Of a stretch of DNA of 64,000 bases, positions 11,023 through 21,500 are shown piece after piece. The notes under the pieces are model-generated. The model did not search any database. It saw only the letters and a program-made list of their open reading frames with translations, and was not told the origin of the DNA. Each line of letters opens with the position of its first letter. Position 1 is the first letter of the stretch. Position numbers and translations under genes: made by a program. The stretch covers positions 1,098,234 to 1,162,233 of the forward strand of contig CAUYUJ010007224.1 in assembly GCA_963575745.1 (NCBI GenBank), read 5' to 3'. The DNA comes from Prorocentrum cordatum (lineage: Eukaryota > Sar > Dinophyceae > Prorocentrales > Prorocentraceae).

Positions 11023-11166
11023 CGGCCCCAGCGCCTCGCCCGAGAGGTTCTCGTCATCGCCTGCTTTGCCCGAGAGTCGTCCTGGATATCCCAGGGGCTC
11101 CGCTGGATGGCGCCGTTGGGCAAGTACGCTTTCTCCGCCTACATGGGCCACTGGATATTGCTACAG
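11023..11166 (+). CDS. Probable exon of an acyltransferase-3-like membrane protein
   Basis: 48 codons bounded by splice-like signals: a pyrimidine tract ending CGTCTCCTCCAG before 11,023 and CAG|GC after 11,166, both at codon boundaries. The peptide ends 'MAPLGKYAFSAYMGHWILLQ'. A Leu-Gly-Lys/Arg-x-(A/S)-(F/Y)-x-x-Y-x-x-H core is the signature near the C-terminus of acyltransferase-3 (OafA/NRF-6 type) integral membrane enzymes, which move acyl groups onto sugars or lipids. No upstream exon could be joined. A candidate final exon is at 14,721. Alternatives are another multi-pass membrane protein or chance; the single motif is the only evidence. Confidence 0.35.
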
Positions 11167-11194
11167 GCGGCATCCCACGCGCCCTCTCCCTTGC

Positions 11195-11279
11195 AGGAGG
11201 AGAGGGAGGAGGCGGAGGAGGAGGAGGAGGAGGAGGAGGAGGAGGAGGAGGAGGAGGAGGAGGAGGAGGAGGAGGAGGG
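11195..11279 (+). repeat. (GGA)n microsatellite
   Basis: Nearly pure GGA triplets directly after an AGGAGGAGAGGG run. Confidence 0.95.
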
Positions 11280-11636
11280 GGGAGGACATCCCCTTTCCCT
11301 CCTCTCCTCTGTCCGCCCCGACATCCACCCCCGCACGACATTTCCCCATCCCCTCTTTCCCTCCCCCTCTCCATCCCCCTTCTCCCTGGACGTGCGCTGC
11401 GCACGGCACCCCCCTCTCGTCGTGCCGCCCCCCCTCTGCCGCCCAGTCCTGCCTCCCTCCCTACCCCTCTCCCTGGGCCTGCGCTGAACACACTCCCCTC
11501 GTCGTGCCGCGCCCCCCCCCCCTCCCTCGCTCCATCCCTCACCCTCTCCCTGGGCGTGCTCTGCGCCCCCGTCGCGTCGCCCCGCGCTCCCCCTCGCCCC
11601 CCCCCCCTCCACCGCCTCCCGCCGGAGGCACTCATC

Positions 11637-11960
11637 GATCACAAGGTCAACGCGATGGAGGGATACGCCCCCATCGCCATCTTCGGGGGAGCCCCAGCGG
11701 GGGGGGGGGAGGGGAGGGGGGCCGCGGGCGCGTGTCCGCGGCAGCAGGGAGGCGGGCCGCCTGGAGCAGCCGAGGATCTGGCAGCTGTTGGGAGCGAGGG
11801 CTTCGGAGGAGGAGGAGGAAGGACGACGAGGGAGGAGGAGGGGGGAGGAGGGAGGAGGAGGGAGGAGGAGGAGGATCACAAAGTCAACACGACGGAGGGG
11901 CATGCCCCCATCGCCCTCTTCGCCCAGGGGGGGGGTCGGGGCGCCGCCGCGAGCGCGCGT
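11637..11960 (+). repeat. Local direct duplication around a GGA tract
   Basis: ATCACAAGGTCAACGCGATG at 11,637 recurs as ATCACAAAGTCAACACGACG at 11,875. Both are followed by GGAGGG..CGCCCCCATCGCC..CTTCG and a G-run. A GGA-rich tract (11,800-11,875) lies between the copies. Confidence 0.75.
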
Positions 11961-12019
11961 GTCCGAGGGGCGAGGGGCCGCGCGAAGCAGGGCGAAGGAG
12001 CTGGGAGCGAGGGCGCGGG

Positions 12020-13350
12020 AGGAGATGGAGGAGGAGGAGGAGGAGGAGGAGGAGGAGGAGGAGGAGGAGGAGGAGGAGGACCAGTGCAAACCCAAGTCGC
12101 ATCAACGATGTTGCAATACATCCTCCCTCCGAATTCCCTCCTCGTAGGTCCCTACAAGGATTTATTCTCACGCAGGGAGGGGTCCCGTTAGAGGACAACT
12201 GATTGGAAATCCTGAACCGTGCCAGAACACCATTCCTGGGACCAACGCCTCGAATCAACGTTACCGTTGCGTCCTGGCGATCCCGAAACGCGCTAGGGAA
12301 CAGTTCCTGGGACTGCACCGCGAATAGACGTGATTGCTGCGCCCTGACACTTCTACATCGTGCCAAAACAACATTCTGGAACGTAATCAATAGGATCCCC
12401 TCAACCGGTTTAAAGCTCTTGCGACGAACTCGAGTGGGGTTTCGGCGAGAGCAACATGTTGAAAAGGTATTGCCATCCTTCCGCGAAACTCTTGCAAACG
12501 CTTGAGAGCGGCGCTAAGGCGAGAGCCATAGTTTGAAAACGGCCTGCCCTCCATCCGTGAAACACCTGCAAACGTTGAAGATGAGATTGCGTGGCGCTGA
12601 GGCGAAAGACACGTTTTGAAAACGGCCCGCCCTCCATCCGTGAGACTGTTTGCACAGCCTGAGCGTCAGGATGAAAAATGGTGAGGCAGTCTCACGCGAA
12701 ACGCCTGGCCCGCCCTACCGACACGTCACGCGGTGCGACAGGGAGAATTATTATAAGGAAACGGGATGGGAAAAGAAGAGGAGGAGGAGTATGAGGGAAG
12801 TGAAAGAATGGTTAAGGAGGAGGATGAGGAGGAGGAGAAGGAGGGAGGCCGCGGTCGACGAACCCTCAGGCCATCAGCAACAGCAACAGGAGGAGGAGGC
12901 GGAGGAGGAGGAGGAGGAGGAGGAGGAGGAGGAGGAGCACGAGAAGAAGGATCATGTTGAACCTCGGATTTCCCAACGGTGCTGCAATACACTCCCGGGA
13001 GCGAGGGCTTCGGGTGGGGGGGAGAAGGAGGGAGGAGGAGGAGGGAGGAGGAGGAGGAGGAGGGAGGGAGATGGCCGAGGAGGAGAAGCCGAAGAATTCA
13101 GGGGACAGTTCGGAAAAGTGGTGCGCTTGGACCCCAGGAGGGCTCCAAGGATCGACTCCGAGCTCAGATTGCCTCGGCTCGCTCAGCTTTGACGAATGGG
13201 GAAGGATGAGGAGGAGGAGGAGGAGGACGAGAAGGAGGAGGGGGACGAGAAGGAGGACGAGAAGGAGGAGGGGGAGGAGGAGGAGGAGGACGAGGAGGAG
13301 GAGGACAACGTTGAACCCCGCATCTATCAGCGAAGCGGCAACACGCCCCG
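12020..13350 (+). repeat. GGA tracts each with a conserved tail (three copies)
   Basis: GGA arrays at about 12,020-12,080, 12,890-12,940 and 13,200-13,310 are each followed by a related tail. The tail of copy two is GTTGAACCTCGGATTTCCCA then ACGGTGCTGCAATACA (12,957-12,993). Copy three has GTTGAACCCCGCATCTATCA (13,310) then GCGAAGCGGCAACACG. Copy one has CGCATCAACGATGTTGCAATACA (12,098). The GGA tract and tail therefore move or duplicate as a unit. No gene is supported. Confidence 0.6.
12215..12660 (+). repeat. Two short tandem-repeat blocks of about 80-85 bp
   Basis: At 12,215-12,385 two diverged units share GTGCCA(A/G)AACA, TTCCTGGGAC and a TGCGTCC/TGCGCCCTG element. At 12,450-12,660 about three units share GTTTGAAAACGGCC, GCCCTCCATCCGTGA and TGCAAACG(T/C)T. 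No coding potential seen. Confidence 0.65.
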
Positions 13351-13639
13351 GACGCACCCACGGGCGCCGCAGGCCTGCTGCCACTTGCGAAGACGGGCGC
13401 GTGGGGCAGATCGAAGCCGGGGCCTCGGGCGTGGCTAGACGTGCCCCGTGGCCCAAGGGGCCCCCCGCTTCCCGCTCCACTTCGGAGCCCACGGGGCCCT
13501 CTGGGCCTCGCGAGGGGTGCCCTGGAGGCCGTGGGGGCCTGCCCGGACATCCGGGGGGCACCCTGGGCCGGGGGCACTCCTGGCAACACCCGAAGGGTAT
13601 GCCGAGCCATGGCCACTCACTGCATGCAGTGCGTTGGCC

Positions 13640-14060
13640 TGCGATGCTGTCCAGCACCACGTGCCTCTCCGACTCCTGCTGCACGTGTCTCTCCGACTCC
13701 TGCTGCGCCTCCGAGCCTGGCTTCTTCTCCAACTGCGACTCCTCGCTCTCCGACTCCGCCGTCCATTGTCGCCTCTCCGGTTCTGGCTTCCACCCCTCCG
13801 ACCCCAGATCTTGTGCGTCCGACTCCAGTTCCTATGTCATCGAGTCATGTCTCCGACACCAGTTGCCGCCTCTACGACTCCAACCCCCGCCTCTTCGACT
13901 CCAGCGTCTATTGCCGTCTCTCCAGGGCCTTTACGGCTCCCATGTTTCTGGTTCCGGCTCCCATATCTCCGACTCCGATTCCCATTTGTCTCCGCCTCTG
14001 TCCAACTCCCAGCTCTTCGACTCAAGTTTCTCTGAACATCTCTTCGACTCCAGCTCCCGT
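13640..14060 (+). repeat. Degenerate CTCCGACTCC-type repeat
   Basis: Short units built on CTCCGACTCC repeat irregularly for about 420 bases, giving Ser-Asp-Ser or Ser-Pro-Thr-Pro rich frames. These are low-complexity; a real Ser-rich exon cannot be excluded but nothing supports it. Confidence 0.6.
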
Positions 14061-14173
14061 GCCACTTACTCCGACTCACTGCAGGCAACAATCACTCGAA
14101 AGGCAGCAATGTTTGATTGAATGTTTTTTTCGCAGAGCAGCAGAGCAGCAGAGCAGCGGCCCATAGGGAGGCG

Positions 14174-14221
14174 GCGCGGGTCCCCCCTCCCCGGCAGTGC
14201 GCCGGGGAGGGGGACCCGCGC
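14174..14221. repeat. Strong GC hairpin, 21-bp arms, 5-base loop
   Basis: The left arm 14,174-14,195 and the right arm 14,201-14,221 (GCCGGGGAGGGGGACCCGCG then C) are inverted copies with one extra C on the left. The loop is AGTGC. It follows a short CAGAG repeat. It is not followed by a T-run, and there is no reason to call it a terminator in a eukaryote. Confidence 0.85.
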
Positions 14222-14720
14222 GGAGATAACGAGGACATGGAGATAAGTCTGCCTTCAGTGGATAAACGTGCGTCCGATGATGACGATGACGATGACGTCA
14301 TCGCCATCGCCATCGTCATCGATGTGGAGTCAAATTTCCTTCACGTTGACGTCGCCGATGCATCGGCAATGCATCGGCGATGCGGCGCGATTCTTCGACC
14401 CCATAAACTCGGCCCTCATCTAGGAGGCCTCCACATGGGAGGGCCGGGGGGGGGGTGCGCCCGCCCTGGCCCTCGGAGAGGAGCGCCGCGGTACCGCTCA
14501 GGCACCCAGACGCCCGACGAGGTGACCTTCGTCAGTCCGCGGCCCCTGAGCTCCCGACCCACCCGCCCAAAGGTGGCGTTCCGTCCCAGGTCCGTTCTTG
14601 AAAGCCCAGGGGCCCGATAAGGGCTTTGGGGCCTGGTATTCAAGAAATCGTGTCGTCGGAGACCTAGGCATACGAGCCGCCGCCATGCGTTTGCCCACCG
14701 CCTCACCGAGCGTCCACGAG

Positions 14721-14830
14721 GGCCGCCGCGACCGGAGGACTCCTGGCGCTCTGGTCGGCCCTGGCCTACCACGCCGTGGAGGAGCGGCCCAGCCAGTGCA
14801 CCCCGCGGGCTTCGTCGTCGTCTTGGTCTT
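14721..14830 (+). other. Candidate last exon of the acyltransferase-like gene
   Basis: After an AG at 14,719-14,720, one frame reads 'GGLLALWSALAYHAVEERPS': a hydrophobic stretch ending in Ala-x-Tyr-His-x-x-Glu-x-x-Pro. That resembles the last membrane segment and Glu-x-Pro end of acyltransferase-3 proteins. The exon at 11,023 is on the same strand 3.5 kb upstream, but about 50 residues expected between them were not found, and a (CTC)n array follows at once. Weak. Confidence 0.2.
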
Positions 14831-15153
14831 CCTCCTCCTCTCTTCTTTCTTCTCCTCTTCCTCCTCCTCTTCCTCCTCCTCTTCCTCCTCCTCCCCCTTC
14901 CACCGCCCCTCTCCCTCCTCCTCGTCCTCCTCGTCCTCCTCCTCCTGCTCCTCCTTCTCTTTCTCCTCCTCCTCCTCCTCCTCTTCCTCCTGCTCCTCCT
15001 ATTCCTTCTCCTCCTCCTCCTCCTCCTCTTCTCCTCCTCCTCCTGCTCCTCCTCCTCTTCCTCCTGCTCCTCCTCCTCCTTCTCCTCCTCCTTCTCCTCC
15101 TCCTCCTCCTCCTCCTTCTCCTCCTCCTCCTCCTCCTCCTCCTCCTCCTCCTA
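14831..15153 (+). repeat. (CTC)n microsatellite, interrupted
   Basis: CTC/TTC triplets with CTG and CTT variants for about 320 bases. Confidence 0.95.
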
Positions 15154-16180
15154 CGTAACCTCAGGAAGCACTGAACAACACCCCCCCTCCCTCCTCCTGC
15201 AAGGGCATTCCGACGCTCGCTGCAGGCCTTGCCCACAGAGGTGGTTGCCCGTAGAATGCCCAGCCTCCTGGGGACCGTCCACCCTTCAAGGAAGCGTGTT
15301 GCGGCGGTTGCCTTGACCCATCCGCGTCGGGAGTTGTTTGGCTACTGGGTGCCCTGGGACCAACAACAAATACTCCAGATGACGAGCCAGTCTTGGGGAA
15401 GGCTCGAGGCAGTTGTGGCCCACATGAGTTACGAAAAGGGTCGAGTCTTACGCAAGAAGGCACGCTGGCGGCCCGCGTGGAGAAGAGGGCGCTCACGCGC
15501 GGCCTTCGGCGGGAAACTGACGCGCCAATCTCCGCGCAACTGGGGCCTGTTTTCCTTGCGTCGCCCACGCGGTGGAGACACTATGACCTCGGGAGTCCAC
15601 GGGCCGCTAGCGGGCGAGAAGCCAGCACGCCCAGCCAACGCACGGAGCACCCACGGGCGGCCACCGAGCGAGAACCCGGCACCCGTGTTGCTCAAGAGTG
15701 CAGGTGAGAAGCACTGAGAGCAATCTTGGTTCTGTGCACGTGCACGCCCACATAAACACACACACACACACACGCACACACACACACGTATGTATACATA
15801 CATGTATGCATATACCAATGTTGATACATGTGCGTAGGATGCATGTGCAAGCATGTAGAACTCTATATGTATATATGCATGCATAGATATATATATATAT
15901 ATATATATGTGTGTGTCTATAAGTGTAGATGCAAGACTGCATTGGCGCTTCGCGCAATGCACCTTGGTTCTTGAAGTTTGGTATGCAGGCGGAATGGCAG
16001 GAAGGTCAAACCGAAAATTTAGCGAAAACTCCGTGTTGCCTCTTCCGGTATCGTCGTTATAACAATGTAATGTGTTTTCCTTCCTCCATTATTTTTGTTC
16101 CTCATTCTCGCCCTACCCTGCGTATTCTCCCCATCCTGCTCAGCTCTCTTTGCGAAGGCTCCTCCTTGGAGACTCACGGA
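15154..16180. other. Gene-free stretch with CA and TA microsatellites
   Basis: 15,154-15,720 holds an open + frame without recognisable similarity. 15,755-15,790 is a CA repeat and 15,880-15,915 a TA/TG repeat, both in AT-richer DNA. 15,930-16,180 shows nothing recognised. Confidence 0.6.
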
Positions 16181-16765
16181 AGTTTCTGCAGCCTTTCTTA
16201 AGGCCTTCTGGAAGCCTCCTGGGCGTTTTCTGGGGGCATTTGGGGGCGTCCCCAGGCCACCCTGCCTCCAACCGCGATCTCCCTGAACGACCGGGTCACG
16301 ATTTGGAATGCTTCGGAGAGCGTCTTGGGGCTATCTTGGGCCGTCATGGGGCTCTCTGAGACCATCTTCGAACCCTGTTGTGCCGTCTTTTGGCTCTCTT
16401 GGACTGCCTGGAAGCCCTTTCGGATGGTTGTGGGGCGATTTTCGAGCCTCCCAGGCGGCTTCGGACGCCCAGAAGACCGCCGTCTTGAAGCGTCGGGAAG
16501 CCGAAAAGAGGAGAACCCCCAAATGAACCAAAAATCATCCGAAAATCAATGATGTTTGCCTCTTGGGGCCTTCTTGGGAGTGCTCTCGGAGGCCTCTTGG
16601 GACGTTTTGGAGCGATCTTTGGGAGTATGACGGCTTCTTTGGGATCGTCGTGGACGGTCTTGGGGCTTTCTGGGGTCGTTTCGGGGGCGCGCCAGAATGC
16701 CTGGAGCCCTCTAAGGCCGTCGTCGGGCTCTTGTGATTTCTCCCAGGCCGTCTGGAGGGTTACCC
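16180..16765 (+). repeat. Degenerate TCTTGGGG-type repeat, block 1
   Basis: Irregular units of roughly 15-20 bp built on (G)CTCTTGGGGC / GTCTTGGG. The same repeat type forms 25,400-25,780 and 25,850-26,060 inside MCM6 intron 6 and a short run at 33,725-33,765. Confidence 0.65.
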
Positions 16766-17494
16766 GAGAGGCCCGGGGTGGGCCAAATTCGTTGGGTGGG
16801 GGGGGGGGGTTGTTTTTCCGGGGTCCCCGTCCTTCTTACTCCAAGTATGTGTTCTCTCGATGTGCAAGAAAAAGATGTACTGATACAGTGAGTGCCTATA
16901 TACTTAGAAAGCGTATCCGCCTTGATTTCGGGCCCAGTGGGACGGCTGGGTCGCGAGCGCCTCCTGAGGGCCCCAGACGGCCCCAGAGGCCCCTGGGGAC
17001 CGACGTCTTGAGAGCCTCGGAGGCACTACAGACCGCCAAGTCCTACAGACCACGTAGGATGTGGCTTCCATTATCTTTCTCATGTATTGTTCCATTCTGA
17101 CATCTTGCACACGCGTTGGGGCAATGCCTCAAAACCCTGTTGCATGCGCATCGTCATTGGTCAGTTTGGCTCAAGATAGCCCCGACAGGGACGCAACGTC
17201 AACCCGACACCGATAAAAAATACATCGCCGTGTTTTGATCGCTCGGCTTGGTTGCCTTAAGCTGATCGGTGTGCCTCGTGCTGGGCCGTGGTGTTTCCTT
17301 CGCAGGGTCCCGGCCGGTCCAGCGGCTTCCCCCCGCAGGGCTGGCAGGATTGTTGCCGACAGGGGTGCGCCTCCGGATCCGACTTTCTCGGCGTCGCAGT
17401 GCGATTACCTTCGCCAAGTGCGCCCGTGCGGGACAACCTGCGGAGCTCGACGAACAGCAAGAGTACAGAAACATATGTCGACGGCGCGCCTAGG
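16766..17494. other. Region upstream of MCM6, no gene recognised
   Basis: Contains a G-run (16,796-16,809), an AT-richer patch around 16,840-16,915 and an SL-like sequence (17,154-17,175). Frames at 17,235-17,490 carry no recognised motif. Confidence 0.5.
17154..17175 (+). promoter_or_regulatory. Possible second spliced-leader relic
   Basis: The last 11 bases TTTGGCTCAAG equal the end of the dinoflagellate spliced leader, and 17 of 22 positions match overall. It lies about 1 kb upstream of the better relic on the same strand. It shares with it a G after CCA/TCA where the leader has T. One such match is marginal by chance over a window this long. Confidence 0.3.
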
Positions 17495-17850
17495 GGTGGG
17501 AGGGGGAGGAGGAGGAGGAGGAGGAGGAGGAGGAGGAGGAGGGTGAGGAGGAGGCGGAGGAGGAGGAGGAGGAGGAGGAGGAGGAGGGGAAGAGGAGGGG
17601 GAAGAAGAGGAGGAGGAGGAGGAGGAGGAGGAGGAGGAGGAGGAGGAGGAGGGAGGAGGGAGGAGGGAGGAGGGAGGAGGGAGGAGGGAGGAGGAGGGGG
17701 CAGCACTTCTCAGAAGGCGGCGGGGCCTCTCAGAGGCCCTCCGGCCTTCTGAGAAGCTGCCTGCGTCCTCGGACAGGGCCTACAAAAATGTTTGGGAAGG
17801 CCAGGGGCCTTCCGAGCCTTCTGGGAAGGCCCCCCTCCTCTCTCGCTTGC
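17495..17850 (+). repeat. (GGA)n array followed by TTCTCAGAAGGC hairpins
   Basis: GGA triplets and GGAGGGA variants to about 17,695. Then comes a hairpin 17,699-17,760 whose arms GCACTTCTCAGAAGGC and GCCTTCTGAGAAGCTGC pair, with a second smaller CTCTCAGAGG palindrome in the loop. TTCCGAGCCTTCTGGGAAGGCC follows. Confidence 0.8.
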
Positions 17851-18151
17851 CCCACGAGCTCGCCGCCGAATAGGCGCTCGGAGCTCCGCGCAGATTGGGT
17901 CGCGCCCCGCCGCCGCCCCCATGGCGCGCTCCACGCGTTAGAAGAGGGTGTTCGTCACGGAACCAAGAAAATGCGCGCGGACCTCCGGAAGAGGTTGTGC
18001 TCACGGTGTGTTGCCACTCTGGGGGGGCTTGCTTCTGCCTCCACCACCACCCCAACAAGGCACTGCGATGGCCTTCAGTGTCAGTGCCATGCACGGCTTC
18101 GGATCTCACGAGTCCAGGTCCAGCCTGGTCCTCCTTTTCGACCTTTCCGTA

Positions 18152-18171
18152 CGTAGCCAGTCTGGCTCAAG
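18152..18171 (+). promoter_or_regulatory. Spliced-leader relic in the MCM6 5' UTR
   Basis: CGTAGCCAGTCTGGCTCAAG matches the last 20 bases of the conserved dinoflagellate spliced leader at 18 positions. A pyrimidine tract (18,129-18,149) precedes it, and its own internal GTAG supplies an acceptor AG just before CCAG. This is the usual arrangement of SL relics: a new leader is trans-spliced onto an old one. It is 71 bases before the ATG and on the gene strand. Such relics mark genes copied back into the genome from a trans-spliced mRNA. By rough count, a match this good by chance anywhere in the window is far below 1%. Confidence 0.8.
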
Positions 18172-18241
18172 GTTCGAAGGGCGCTTGCTCGAACAGCCTG
18201 GCCGCCATTGTTCGCGCTGTGGTGGCAGCCGTCCTAGAGCC

Positions 18242-18595
18242 ATGGACCCAGTCCTCAAGTCGCAGCTGATCACGAGCGTCCAGCGCTATTTCCTCGAGTT
18301 CCTGGAGCACTTCGAGCTGAGCGCCGACGACCGTGGCCTCCGGAAGGGCGAGAAGTATTATGTGGAGCAGGCAAAGCTGATGGTCCGCGAGAAGAAGAAC
18401 ACCCTGTACGTCAACGTCTCCCACCTGGCGGAGGTCCGCCCTGAGCTGGTGACCTTCGACCCGACGGACCTCCAGCACGTGATCGAGTCGAAGTACATGA
18501 TGGCGCGCGACGCCCTCAACGCCGCCGTGCCCGAGCTGCTGGGGAAGCTGGAGGACCCGGAGCTCCAGAGGCTGGTGAAGCAGGCGCGCGAGAAG
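18242..18595 (+). CDS. MCM6: MCM6 exon 1 (residues 1-118)
   Basis: Starts at the first ATG after the SL relic and ends ...Ala-Arg-Glu-Lys at a codon boundary. It encodes the N-terminal helical subdomain ('SVQRYFLEFLEHFEL', counterpart of 'LFLDFLEEF' in animals). The donor is AAG|GACTCG. Confidence 0.92.
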
Positions 18596-21500
18596 GACTC
18601 GGCAGCGCCCACGGGGTGCGGGGGCGCGCGGTGGGCGGCATGGAGAGAAGGCGGAGGGTCTTCTCCGAAGGCAGAGGCCTCCGTAGAGGGCCCCAAAGGT
18701 TTCTAGGGAGGCTGCTTGGCAGCAGGTCGGGGGTTCTGAGAGGCCCCGCCGCCCTCCTGGAAGCCCACCCCGCTCGCGCCACCCCCCTGTGGGCGGCGCC
18801 ATAGGACGAGACCAAGTTCGTGGCCGCCTTCTGGAACATGGGCACCCACAGCGGCATCCGGGACCTGCGCACCGACCAGCTGGGCAAGCTCGTGACGGTG
18901 TGCGGCACGGTCACGAGGATCCGAGGAGGAAATGCCGCTTCCTTTCCCTCGGTTTCCCCTTTTTGAGCCTCCGGGGAGGCTCTCGTCGCCACCGCTGGAT
19001 TCGCCCCGAAATCCTGGTCAGAGGGCACCCCGGGAGAGGTCCTCGAGTACCGGTGCCGGTAGCTATTTGGTCCCCCCAGAGGACCACCGAGATGAAGCCG
19101 GAGCTGCTCGTGGGGACCTACCAGTGCAACGTCTGCTCCCGCGAGGTGCGCCGGGCACGGCCTCGGGCGGCGCACAGGCAGCCCTGCCGGGGCAGCCCCG
19201 GCTGGCACCAACGCCCCCCCCCCCCCCCGAGTAGTAGTCTGGGCGGTCTCAAAGCCCAGGCGGCGCCCTTCGGGCGGCGCTCCGCGCCCCAGGGTGGAGG
19301 TGTTGAGTCCTCTTCCAGACTGATCGGGGGATTGTCGAGGCCAGCCGGGACTACCTGGATTGGGGGCTGTCCGTGGCGCAGCCCGAAGCCTCACAAAGGT
19401 GAGCGGCGTGGTCCAGCAGTTCAAGTGCACCATGCCGGTGGCTTGCCCCGGGCGCAATTGCGGCAACCGGACCAGCTGGACGTTGCTGGCCGAGAGCCGC
19501 ACCACGCGGTGGGGCGACTGGCAGCGCATCCGCCTGCAAGAGCCGAAGAAGAAACGAAGTGCGTAAACGTAGATGGTCGACGGTCCGCGCGGATTCTTGG
19601 AGCCCGGACCGTCGAAAGTCAATGATTACGCCGTTCTTCTTCCTCTGAGGAGAGCGAGAAGGAGGTACCAGCCGGCTCCATGCCCCGGTCGATGGACGTG
19701 ATCGTTCGGGACGAGTGTTGCGACCGTTGCAAGCCCGGCGATAAGGTGCACATCACCGGCAGCCTGATCGTGGTGCCGGACGTGCCCTCCATGATGAACC
19801 CGTCGGAGCTCACGCAGCAGACGCGGCGCTCGCTGAACACTCGGTCAGACTCGTCCTTCTCCGACGGCGTGAAGGGCCTCAGTGGCATGGGCAACCGCGA
19901 CCTGACGTACAAGTTGTCGTTCTTCGGCGGTTACATCGAGATGGATTCCGAGTTCGGACAGGAGGCCGAGGAGGAGGACGCACGGACAGACGCAGGCCTG
20001 TTCCTCACGCAGAACGAGAGGGACCGCTTTATGGCCCTCCGCAATAGGGGTGACTGCTTCGACAAGCTCGCCAGCATGATCGCCCCAGGCATCGAGGGAC
20101 ACCTGGAGGTGAAGAAGGGCATCCTCCTGCTGCTTGTGGGAGGTCTCGTCAAGAAAACGGACGAGGGCATCAAGCTCCGCGGAGACATCAACATCTGTCT
20201 CCTCGGGGACCCTGCCACCGCGAAGAGCGCAATCCTGAAGTGGGTGTCCACGTTCCTGCCCAAAGCCGTCTTCGCGTCGGGCAAGTCCTCCACAGCGGCA
20301 GGCCTCACCGCGTCCGTGGTGAAGGAGGCGGACTTGGACCAGGAGAAGGTCATCCAGCCTGGCGCTCTTATGCTCGCCGACAACGGCGTCTGTTGCATCG
20401 ACGAGTTCGAACGGATGGACGCCAAGGACCAGTCTGCTATCCACGAAGCCATGGAGCAGCAGACGATCACGCTCTCGAAGGCCGGCATCCAGGCCACGCT
20501 CAACGCCCGCACGTCCATCCTTGCCTCGTGCTTGCCCAAGGCCGTGTATTACCAGCCCACCCAGCCGCTGCACAAAAATTGCGACCTGTCTGCGCCCATC
20601 ATGTCGCGCTTCGACCTCATGTTCGTGATGCAGGACATCCATGACGAGACCAACGACCACCGCGTCGCAAAGCATATCCTGGCGCTCCACAGGCAGACCG
20701 CGGAGGACACGAGCTCCCAGCTCACCCCCACGGAACTGATGCGCTACATCCGCTACGCTCGGGCGCACAAGCCGAAGATCTCGCAGGAGGCGAAGAAGCT
20801 ACTGGTCCGCTCCTACAAGGCCCTCCGGAAGGACCGCCACTCCTACATGCGCGGGGGCGCGGGCGTGACGGTGCGGCAGCTCGAGAGCCTCATCCGACTC
20901 TCGGAGGCGATCGCGAGGGTGAACTTGTCGGACCAGGTCACCGCGGAGCACGCCAAGGATCGGAGGGCAGAAAAAATTGCGTTCGGGGCCCAGCGCGAAT
21001 TTCTCTGGATCGGCGGTGGGCCCGCCTGGCCGTGCGTCCCACGCCGCCCCTGGCGCGCTCCGCGCGCCTGGGAGGGGATCTGGCGCCGATCCAAGAGGTT
21101 CGTGCGGGCCTCCGAAAGTGGATGCTTATGCCAGTTCTGTTCCTCTGAAGGAGGCGTTCGACCTCCAGATGAACAGCCTCAAGCGCGTGGAGCATGAGAA
21201 CATCGACCTCGGCATCGACGCCCCAGACGCGGCGGACGAGGCCGAGCCGACTCGCGAGGGCCTCGCGGCCGAGGAGGCCCCCGCGGAACGCCGTCCGCGG
21301 AGGATGAGGCTCACTTTCGCGGAGTACCAGAGGACCTCGGACCTTAGCGAACGAGCACAGTGTATCAGAGTGAGGGGGCCGTACGGTCATTCATTGTCCT
21401 TGGGTGCGTGGTTGAAGTGTGATTCCGCTGCTCGGACTTTGTGTGTCGTTGTTGGTGTCGCTGAACTCTCACTCTTGAAGAATAATTATTGTTGATCCCC

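Noticed and set aside
14174-14221. Rho-independent terminator
   Set aside because: No T-run after the hairpin and the genome is eukaryotic.
19845-20768. Minus-strand frame of 307 codons opposite MCM6
   Set aside because: Shadow of the strongly conserved MCM6 exon 5; composition follows the sense codons.
20977-21495. Independent 172-codon gene downstream of the MCM6 core
   Set aside because: It is MCM6 exon 6 read together with intron 5 and the start of intron 6.
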